From NCBI RefSeq assembly GCF_018224615.1, contig NZ_JAGTUK010000002.1, forward strand, positions 310,001-374,000: a stretch of 64,000 nucleotides of DNA, in the 5' to 3' direction. The stretch comes from Microbacterium paraoxydans. Lineage in GTDB: Bacteria; Actinomycetota; Actinomycetes; Actinomycetales; Microbacteriaceae. The stretch's first letter is position 1; every line of letters begins with the position of its first letter. Under the pieces are notes generated by a model that made no database searches, was not told the origin of the DNA, and was given only the letters and a program-made list of their open reading frames with translations. Below are positions 58,198 to 64,000 of this stretch, in pieces. The position numbers and the translations under genes were made by a program.

Positions 58198-59177
58198 CAG
58201 TCGGTCGCCTTCTGCTCGGCGCGGCGTCGCAGCAGCGTGACGGCGAGGCCGACCACCGCGGTGACGAGGAGGAGGATCATCGACTGCGCGGCTCCGAAGC
58301 CGAGGGCCGAGTTCGCGAACGAGTCCTTGAGGATCTGGTAGACGATGGTCTGCGTCGAGCCGGCCGGTCCGCCGTCGGTGAGCGACAGCACCACGTCGTA
58401 GGCCTTGAGCAGCCCGACCAGCGTGAGCACGAGGTTCACCGTGAACACGGGGGCGATGAGCGGCAGGGTGATGGAGCGGAACTGCTGCCACCGGGAGGCA
58501 CCGTCCACGGTCGCGGCCTCGTAGTACTCGGCGGGGACGGACTTGATGCCCGCGAGGAACAGGATCATGTTGAACCCGAAGTGCGACCACACGATCGTGA
58601 AGATCACGCTGGCCTTCGCAAAGGTCGGGTCGGTGAGGAACGGCATCGCCGGGAGGCCCAGCGTGGTGAGCAGCCCGTTGACGGCGCCCGTGGGGGAGAG
58701 CATGGCCGACCACAGGAAGCCGATGATGAGGGCGCTGATCACGTAGGGGTAGAAGAAGATGGTGCGCAGGATCGTGTTCGAGCGGCCGGGGCCGGCGATG
58801 AGCGCGGCGATCGCCAGGCCGATGGCGTTGCAGAGGACGGTGCCGACCACGGCGATGAGGCCCGTGAACAGCGCGGCCTGGGTCGAGCGCGGGCTGCGGA
58901 ACGCCTTGATGTAGTTCTCCCAGCCGACGAAGGTGAAGTTCAGGCTGTAGCCGTTCCAGTCGGTGAAGCTGAGCACCGCCGCGAGGATCATCGGGATCAC
59001 GAACATGGCCAGGAACACGGCCACGGCCGGGCCGCCCATGAGGATGCCGGGGAGGCGGTTCCGCCACTGCTGCGCGGCCGTGCGGCGGCGCGGGGCGGGG
59101 GCGGTGCTCATCGGCGTGACGGGTCCTGTCGGGAGGGTGGCGGCCGGGGGTGGCGCGGTCGTGGTGGGCGGAGTCAT
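58197..59177 (-). CDS. Carbohydrate ABC transporter permease (MalF-type)
   Basis: A 326-aa six-span permease with a long Thr/Pro/Ala-rich cytosolic N-terminus (about 38 residues) and EAA loop EYYEAATVDGASRWQQFRSITLP. An internal ATG at 59111 would remove 22 of those residues. It lies 88 nt after the binding-protein gene. Confidence 0.9.
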   Translation of the reverse strand: MTPPTTTAPPPAATLPTGPVTPMSTAPAPRRRTAAQQWRNRLPGILMGGPAVAVFLAMFVIPMILAAVLSFTDWNGYSLNFTFVGWENYIKAFRSPRSTQAALFTGLIAVVGTVLCNAIGLAIAALIAGPGRSNTILRTIFFYPYVISALIIGFLWSAMLSPTGAVNGLLTTLGLPAMPFLTDPTFAKASVIFTIVWSHFGFNMILFLAGIKSVPAEYYEAATVDGASRWQQFRSITLPLIAPVFTVNLVLTLVGLLKAYDVVLSLTDGGPAGSTQTIVYQILKDSFANSALGFGAAQSMILLLVTAVVGLAVTLLRRRAEQKATD

Positions 59178-59265
59178 GGCGGCACTCTCGTTCTCGGTGG
59201 CGCGTGCGTGGGGGTGGGCGCGGACGCCGGGGACGGAGGCGTGTCCGTCCCCGGCGTCGCGCGGG

Positions 59266-60534
59266 TCAGCCGGCGTTGGCGGCGAACCAGTCGTCCATGG
59301 CCTTCAGCACCTGGTCGGCGGGCGCACCGCCGAGGAGGGCCTGGGTCTGGGTGTTGATCTCGCCCGCGTAGCCGGGGGGCAGGGTGCGCTCGCCGTAGCC
59401 GCCACCGGTCGGCGTGTAGGCGTCGGCGGGGGTGTCGGCGACGATCTGCAGCAGTTCCTCGCCGAGCGGGGTCATGTCGTACTCGTAGCCGTCGCGGAAG
59501 TTGCCGTCGACCGCGAGCTGGTCGACCACCGCGGTCTGGTCGGTGGTGAGGAACTCGATGAGCTTCGCCGCTGCGTCCTGGTTCTTGCTCGCCTTGAGGA
59601 TGGAGTACGGGCTGGCGATGTTGGCGCCCATCGCGGGCTGCTCGTCGGCGCTCTGGGCGGGGGCGCGGAACACGCCGATGTCGGCGGACTCCGCCGCCTT
59701 CGCCTGGGTGCCGGCGAACCAGCTGCCCATCGAGTACACGGCGGTCTTGCCGGAGAGGAACGCCTGCTCGGCGTCGGGGTACTTGATGCCGAGCGCGTCG
59801 GCGGGGATGTATCCCTCGGCCACCCAGTCGGCGTAGGTGTCGACCGCGTCGCCGTAGGTCTCGCTGAACGTGACCTCGCCGGAGGACATGTGCTGGTACC
59901 AGTCCTGGTCCTCGGCGATGATCGTCGGCAGTCCGAGCGCCTGCAGCGTGTGGCTGGTCATCCAGTCGCCACCGGTCTGGATGGGGGTCCACCCGGCGTC
60001 CGCGAGCTTGCCGAGCGCGTCGGTGAGCTCGTCCACCGTGGTCGGCTCCTCGCTGATCCCGGCCTCCTCGAACGCGGTCTTGTTGTAGAAGAACAGGCTC
60101 TGCAGCTGCACGCCGATGCCGGCCATGTAGTTCTTGCCGTCGATGGAGTACTGGTCGGCGAGGGGGCCGGACGAGGCCCACTCGTACTCCGACAGGTCGA
60201 CGAGCTCGGGCACGAGCTTGGTGGTGGGCGGGATGGACTGCACGACGTCGGGGGCGTCTCCGGCGGCGAGCAGGCGCGGGATCGCGGCTTCGACGCCTTC
60301 CGCGCCCGGGTTCTGGATGACGACGTCGATGTTCGGGTTGGCGTCTTCGAACGGGGCGACGAGGTCGTTCCAGAACTCCTCGGTCAGGTTGGGGGTGACG
60401 TTCACGAGCATGCGCACGGTGACGTCGCCGCCGGCGTCGCCACCGTCGTCACCGGCGGGGGTCGAGCAGCCGGCGATGGCGAGGGCGGATACCGCCGCGA
60501 TGCCGGCGAGGGGGAGGACTCGGGCCTTGATCAT
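59266..60534 (-). CDS. Sugar-binding lipoprotein of ABC importer
   Basis: A 422-aa CUT1 binding protein. Signal peptide with lipobox IAGC (Cys about residue 23), then an Asp/Gly linker. Core: VRMLVNVTPNLTEEFWNDLVAPFEDANPNI near the N-terminus and KLIEFLTTDQTAVVDQLA later. First gene of the 52.9-60.5 kb operon, directly behind a promoter containing the GntR operator. Confidence 0.9.
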   Translation of the reverse strand: MIKARVLPLAGIAAVSALAIAGCSTPAGDDGGDAGGDVTVRMLVNVTPNLTEEFWNDLVAPFEDANPNIDVVIQNPGAEGVEAAIPRLLAAGDAPDVVQSIPPTTKLVPELVDLSEYEWASSGPLADQYSIDGKNYMAGIGVQLQSLFFYNKTAFEEAGISEEPTTVDELTDALGKLADAGWTPIQTGGDWMTSHTLQALGLPTIIAEDQDWYQHMSSGEVTFSETYGDAVDTYADWVAEGYIPADALGIKYPDAEQAFLSGKTAVYSMGSWFAGTQAKAAESADIGVFRAPAQSADEQPAMGANIASPYSILKASKNQDAAAKLIEFLTTDQTAVVDQLAVDGNFRDGYEYDMTPLGEELLQIVADTPADAYTPTGGGYGERTLPPGYAGEINTQTQALLGGAPADQVLKAMDDWFAANAG

Positions 60535-60573
60535 CGTTGATCCTTTCCTGATGCAAGAGGAGGGCCGCTCGCG

Positions 60574-60603
60574 ACACTACACTAATCGATAATCGTTTGT
60601 GAA
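60574..60603 (-). promoter_or_regulatory. Promoter with embedded GntR operator, 52.9-60.5 kb operon
   Basis: Minus strand: TTCACA (60603-60598), 18-nt spacer, TAGTGT (60579-60574). The operator TAATCGATAATCGTTTG (60583-60599) fills the spacer, as at 47365. Confidence 0.68.
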
Positions 60604-60658
60604 GAGTTCGCAGGGTCGGATGTGCCCGACCGCGGGGGACCCTGAGTGAGCGGAGCGT

Positions 60659-60735
60659 CCTTCGTCTCGTCGCTGGCGCTCCTCTCTCAGGAACCGGCGA
60701 AGGGTGGTCCCTGAGCGAGCGAAGCGAGACGAAGG
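60659..60735. repeat. Dispersed palindromic intergenic repeat, copy 2
   Basis: The same 11-bp arms as copy 1 (60659-60669 and 60725-60735) enclose CTGAGCGAGCGAAG-type sequence. Together with 60541-60658 this is the whole 205-nt gap; no gene seen. Confidence 0.75.
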
Positions 60736-60739
60736 GCGC

Positions 60740-61276
60740 TCAGGAGGCGGCGCGGCGGGCGCGGTAGGCGGCGACGGCGTTGCGGTTGGCGCAGGTGGAG
60801 GAGCAGTAGCGCTTGGAGCGGTTGCGCGACAGGTCGAGCGCGATCGCCTGGCAGGTGTCGTCGTCGCACACCGTGAGGCGCGAGCCCTCGTCCGCGCGGA
60901 TCACGTCGATCAGTGCCATGGCGGTCTCGATCAGCACGCGCTCGGCGAGAGGACGGTCGTCGGCGACGGCGTGCAGGTGCCAGTCGGCCGCGTCGTGGCG
61001 GACCAGCCGCGGGGTCAGGCGCACGTCAGCGAGGGCGGCGTTGACGTGTGCGGCCATGTCGTCGCGCGGGGCCAGGAGCATCGCGCGCAGTCGCGGGCGC
61101 AGGGCGCGGAGGTCGTCGAGCTCCACGGCGTCGCGGTCGATGCGGCCCGTGTAGGGGAACACGCGGAGAAAGGCCTCTTCGTCGTCGATGTCGACCAGGG
61201 TGTCCGGGTCTTCCGCCGAGTTCGCCAGCCACACGGCCGCGCGGAGGGCGTCCTCGGTGTCATCGGTGAAGACCAT
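60740..61276 (-). CDS. CGNR zinc-finger protein (ABATE domain)
   Basis: A 178-aa regulator-like protein. The N-terminal ABATE-type helical region spans residues 1-130. The C-terminal zinc finger has C-x4-C...C-x3-C (VCDDDTCQAI, RYCSSTCANRN) with the CANRN variant of the CGNR motif, and an Arg-rich tail. Probably a transcription factor. ATG 61276 lies 6 nt after TAAGCT on the minus strand, suggesting a leaderless start. Divergent from the transporter gene. Confidence 0.88.
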   Translation of the reverse strand: MVFTDDTEDALRAAVWLANSAEDPDTLVDIDDEEAFLRVFPYTGRIDRDAVELDDLRALRPRLRAMLLAPRDDMAAHVNAALADVRLTPRLVRHDAADWHLHAVADDRPLAERVLIETAMALIDVIRADEGSRLTVCDDDTCQAIALDLSRNRSKRYCSSTCANRNAVAAYRARRAAS

Positions 61277-61277
61277 G

Positions 61278-61307
61278 TTGACAGCTTACTCTCCCCGCGC
61301 GTAGCGT
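61278..61307 (+). promoter_or_regulatory. Promoter of the EamA transporter gene, overlapping the CGNR promoter
   Basis: TTGACA (61278-61283), 18-nt spacer, TAGCGT (61302-61307), ATG 9 nt later. The minus-strand TAAGCT -10 box of the CGNR gene (61288-61283) overlaps it, so the two genes may exclude one another. Confidence 0.65.
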
Positions 61308-61315
61308 CACTTCCC

Positions 61316-62284
61316 ATGAGCGCAATGGCGAGTGACACGCACCCCCGGGCGTCGGTGCGCCTCGGTCTCGTGCTCGCGATCGGTGCGGCGTTCTCGTTCG
61401 GCATGTCCGGGGCGTGGGCGCGCGGTCTCATCGACGCGGGCTGGACTCCCGGCGCCGCCGTCACGGTGCGGGTATGGGTCGCCGCGCTCGTGCTGCTCGT
61501 GCCCACGATCCTCGCGCTGCGCGGGCGCTGGCGGGTGCTGCGCCGCAACGCCGGGATGGTCGCGGCCTATGGGCTGCTGGCCGTGGCCGCCACGCAGCTG
61601 TGCTACTTCCAGGCCGTGGCGGTGATGGACGTGGGCATCGCGCTGCTGATCGAGTACACCGCTCCGGTCGCGGTGCTGCTGTGGCTCTGGGCGCGGCGGG
61701 GGGAGCGGCCCACCCGGCGCAGCGTGCTCGGCGCCGCGATCGCGTTCGTGGGCCTGGTGCTGATGCTCGACATCGTGACCGGCGCGCAGGTGAACGTGGT
61801 CGGCGTGCTGTGGGCGCTCGGCGCGATGGTGGGCGCTGCGGCGTACTTCGTGCTGTCCGCGCGGGCCGACACGGGGCTGCCGCCGATCGCGCTCGCCGGT
61901 GCCGGGCTGCTGCTCGGGGCGATCGGCCTCAGTGTCGCCGCCCTGGTCGGGGTGCTGCCGTTCGCGTGGACCACGGCCGACATCGCGTATCGCTTCGGCT
62001 CGGTGCCGTGGTTCGTGCCGGTGCTCGCGATCGGGTTGGTCGCCACGGCCCTGGCGTATCTGCTCGGCATCGCGTCGACGCGGATGCTCGGGTCGCGCCT
62101 GGCCTCGTTCGTCGCGCTGGCCGAGGTCGTGGCGGCGCTGCTGTTCGGGTGGCTGCTGCTGGGCCAGCTGCCGGATGTGCTCCAGGCGGTCGGCGGCGTG
62201 CTCGTGCTCGCGGGTGTCGTGGCGGTGAAGCTGGGGGAGCCGCAGGTCACCACTCCCGAGCCTATGTATACGAATACGGCCTGA
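61316..62284 (+). CDS. EamA/DMT-family transporter (RhtA-like)
   Basis: A 322-aa inner-membrane protein with ten membrane helices and two EamA repeats (residues about 18-150 and 160-300). AAFSFGMSGAWARGLIDAGW and VLFGWLLLGQLPDVLQAVGGVLVLAGVV are typical. DMT exporters move amino acids or metabolites outward. The start is likely leaderless. The 3' end overlaps a TATGTATAC site of the next GntR gene. Confidence 0.9.
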   Translation: MSAMASDTHPRASVRLGLVLAIGAAFSFGMSGAWARGLIDAGWTPGAAVTVRVWVAALVLLVPTILALRGRWRVLRRNAGMVAAYGLLAVAATQLCYFQAVAVMDVGIALLIEYTAPVAVLLWLWARRGERPTRRSVLGAAIAFVGLVLMLDIVTGAQVNVVGVLWALGAMVGAAAYFVLSARADTGLPPIALAGAGLLLGAIGLSVAALVGVLPFAWTTADIAYRFGSVPWFVPVLAIGLVATALAYLLGIASTRMLGSRLASFVALAEVVAALLFGWLLLGQLPDVLQAVGGVLVLAGVVAVKLGEPQVTTPEPMYTNTA

Positions 62285-62326
62285 TCTTCTTCCAGCGCCC
62301 ACGTCGAGCGCCGTTATGTATACACT
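62263..62326 (+). promoter_or_regulatory. Paired TATGTATAC sites and -10 box of the prpD-linked GntR
   Basis: TATGTATAC occurs at 62263-62271 and 62315-62323, 52 nt apart. The second copy holds the palindrome TGTATACA and overlaps the -10 box TACACT (62321-62326), 6 nt before the ATG. Likely autoregulation. Confidence 0.6.
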
Positions 62327-62332
62327 GAGGCC

Positions 62333-62998
62333 ATGGTCCTCTCCGTCGAGCGCACGTCCGCGAGCGATCGCGCCTACACGGCCCTCCTCGACGACATCCA
62401 GTCCGGCGCCCTGCCCGCCGGCCACGTGCTCGGCGAGGTCGAGCAGGCCGAACGGCTCGGCGTCAGCCGCACGCCCATGCGGGAAGCCCTGCGCCGCCTC
62501 GCCGCCGACGGGCTCGTGGTGCAGCAGTCGCCCCGCGTCACGGTCGTCGCCGCGCTCGACGCCGACGACATCCGGTCCCTGTTCGAGATCCGCCGCGCGC
62601 TGGAGGAGACCTCGGCCCGGCTTGCCGCCGCCCGGGGCGACGCCGACCTCTTCGCGTCCCTCGCCGACGAGTTCGCCCACGTCGACCTGTCCAGGGCGGC
62701 GGGCCGCGACGCCTACTACGCCCTGATCGCGCGGTTCGACGCCGCCCTCGACGCCGCGGTCGACAACGACTACATCGCCGCGGCCCTGCGCACCGTGCGC
62801 ACCCACCTCGTACGGGTGCGGCGCATGGCCAGGGACAAGCCCGCGCGGCTCGCCGCGTCCGCCGCCGAGCACCGCACCATCGCGCAGGCGCTCGCCGCGC
62901 GCGACGGCGACCTCGCCGCCCACGCCACGCACGTGCACCTGCACAACGCGCTCGCCGGCATCCTCGACTCCCTCCCCGACAGCGAAGGACACTCATGA
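62333..62998 (+). CDS. GntR-family regulator, FCD subfamily (next to prpD)
   Basis: A 221-aa regulator. Winged helix: [52 protein letters not shown] (residues 11-62). FCD domain with [16 protein letters not shown] and [15 protein letters not shown]. Leaderless-type start 6 nt after TACACT. The stop overlaps the prpD start (ATGA), so it leads an operon with methylcitrate-cycle genes and probably senses a propionate-derived acid such as methylcitrate. Confidence 0.87.
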   Translation: MVLSVERTSASDRAYTALLDDIQSGALPAGHVLGEVEQAERLGVSRTPMREALRRLAADGLVVQQSPRVTVVAALDADDIRSLFEIRRALEETSARLAAARGDADLFASLADEFAHVDLSRAAGRDAYYALIARFDAALDAAVDNDYIAAALRTVRTHLVRVRRMARDKPARLAASAAEHRTIAQALAARDGDLAAHATHVHLHNALAGILDSLPDSEGHS

Positions 62999-64000
62999 CC
63001 GTCTCCCATCACGTCCGCGTGCACGCCAGCTCCGAGAACCTCGCCAGGCAGGATCAGCTCGCCTGGAAGATCGCGGAGGTCGCCGCAGACCCGGTCGAGG
63101 TCGAGCAGGCCGTCGTCGACATGATCATCAACCGCCTGATCGACAACGCGTCCGTCGCTGCGGCCTCCCTCACCCGCGCGCCGATCAACGCCGCGCGGGC
63201 GCAGGCGCTCAGCCACCCGGTGTCGACCGGAGGCGCCGGCGCCAACCTGTTCGGCACGCCCCTCGACCGCCGCACCAGCCCGGAGTGGGCTGCGTGGGCG
63301 AACGGCGTGGCGGTGCGCGAGCTCGACTACCACGACACGTTCCTCGCCGCCGAGTATTCGCACCCCGGCGACAACATCCCGCCGATCCTCGCGGTCGCGC
63401 AGCACACCGGCAAGGACGGCAGGGCGCTCGTGCGGGGCATCGCCACCGGCTACGAGATCCAGATGGACCTGGTGCGCGCGATCTGCCTGCACAAGCACAA
63501 GATCGACCACGTCGCCCACCTCGGCCCGTCCGCCGCCGCCGGCATCGGCACGCTGCTCGGCCTCGACGTGGAGACCATCTACCAGGCGGTCGGCCAGGCC
63601 CTGCACACCACTACCGCGACCCGGCAGAGCCGCAAGGGCGAGATCTCCACGTGGAAGGCGCACGCCCCGGCCTTCGCGGGCAAGATGGCCGTCGAGGCGG
63701 TCGACCGGGCCATGCGCGGGCAGACCAGCCCCGCGCCGATCTACGAGGGCGAGGACGGCGTGATCGCGTGGATGCTCGACGGCAAGGACGCGGCCTACGA
63801 GGTGCCGCTGCCCGCCGCGGGCGAACCCAAGCGCGCGATCCTCGACTCCTACACCAAGGAGCACTCCGCGGAGTACCAGGCGCAGGCGCTGATCGACCTC
63901 GCCCGTCGCCTCGGTATCGCGAACCCGGCTCTGCGCGACCCGGCGAACGTCGACGCGATCGTGATCCACACCAGCCACCACACGCACAACGTGATCGGCT
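62995..64000 (+). CDS. prpD: 2-methylcitrate dehydratase (MmgE/PrpD family), 5' portion
   Basis: The first 335 residues of a MmgE/PrpD protein; the frame runs off the right edge (usual length about 480-500). Visible marks: [40 protein letters not shown] with the active-site DxxD-type region, and [22 protein letters not shown]. The enzyme dehydrates 2-methylcitrate in propionate degradation. Start coupled to the GntR stop by ATGA. The following genes (prpB, prpC) would be expected beyond the window. Confidence 0.9.
   Translation, partial: MTVSHHVRVHASSENLARQDQLAWKIAEVAADPVEVEQAVVDMIINRLIDNASVAAASLTRAPINAARAQALSHPVSTGGAGANLFGTPLDRRTSPEWAAWANGVAVRELDYHDTFLAAEYSHPGDNIPPILAVAQHTGKDGRALVRGIATGYEIQMDLVRAICLHKHKIDHVAHLGPSAAAGIGTLLGLDVETIYQAVGQALHTTTATRQSRKGEISTWKAHAPAFAGKMAVEAVDRAMRGQTSPAPIYEGEDGVIAWMLDGKDAAYEVPLPAAGEPKRAILDSYTKEHSAEYQAQALIDLARRLGIANPALRDPANVDAIVIHTSHHTHNVIG

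Noticed and set aside
62770..63987. 405-aa minus-strand frame at the right end
   Set aside because: It is antisense to a convincing prpD frame that is open at the window edge.

Overview
The window is about 70% GC and reads as an actinobacterial chromosome, most likely a Microbacterium or close Microbacteriaceae relative. The signs are near-exclusive G/C third positions, many starts placed 6-8 nt after a TANNNT -10 box (leaderless-type), pervasive ATGA/TGATG overlaps, lipoprotein sugar-binding proteins and a SigK/RskA pair. The genus call is inference. No rRNA, tRNA, IS element, CRISPR array or replication origin was seen. No stretch over 300 nt lacks a gene; the largest gaps (47191-47453, 60535-60739) hold promoters, operators and a dispersed repeat.

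Layout. 1-1.7 kb: tail of a MocR-type regulator, a 29-aa peptide and an aldo/keto reductase. 1.7-7.1 kb: a CUT1 sugar importer with a class V PLP enzyme, divergent from a FadR-type GntR. 7.1-10.6 kb: an ACT-domain protein, then a DUF4397 surface protein, sortase, SigK-like sigma and RskA-like anti-sigma operon behind a SigK-type promoter. 10.7-13 kb: an unknown 88-aa protein, an FHA protein and a Cds1-like PLP enzyme. 13-16 kb: rbsK-rbsD-GntR(UTRA), divergent from a transaldolase-like aldolase. 16-22.2 kb: what looks like a complete non-phosphorylative L-fucose pathway (mutarotase, dehydrogenase, lactonase, fuconate dehydratase, SDR, diketo-acid hydrolase) with its FadR-type regulator. 22.2-28.1 kb: LacI, a ketose 3-epimerase-like enzyme and a ribose-type ABC importer. 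28.2-31.4 kb: a large secreted subtilase. 31.6-38.9 kb: a six-gene sugar operon (cupin, FGGY kinase, two dehydrogenases, phosphotriesterase-like lactonase, ABM protein), a CE7 esterase and a DeoR regulator. 38.9-60.5 kb: a glycan-utilisation locus with two CUT1 importers, a beta-helix/Ig-like secreted enzyme, a BNR-propeller lyase-like protein, an SGNH esterase, oxidoreductases, an unknown 638-aa protein and a central GntR. 60.7-64 kb: a CGNR protein, an EamA transporter, a GntR and a 5' portion of prpD.

How it works together. Three sets of repeated palindromes suggest three regulons inside the window. (1) AACCTGT-N4-ACAGGTT lies at the rbsK/aldolase divergon, upstream of the ribose-type importer (degenerate copy) and twice at the promoter of the 31.6-36.9 kb operon. 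This ties an importer, two kinases, an aldolase and a lactonase into one candidate pathway for a sugar I cannot name. (2) ACATCGGATGT-like sites mark the fucose genes, including a perfect 15-bp copy inside the hydrolase gene. (3) Sites with a CGATA(A/G)TCG core sit between -35 and -10 at all three promoters of the 39-60 kb locus. The window is therefore a dense carbohydrate-catabolic island with layered local regulation.
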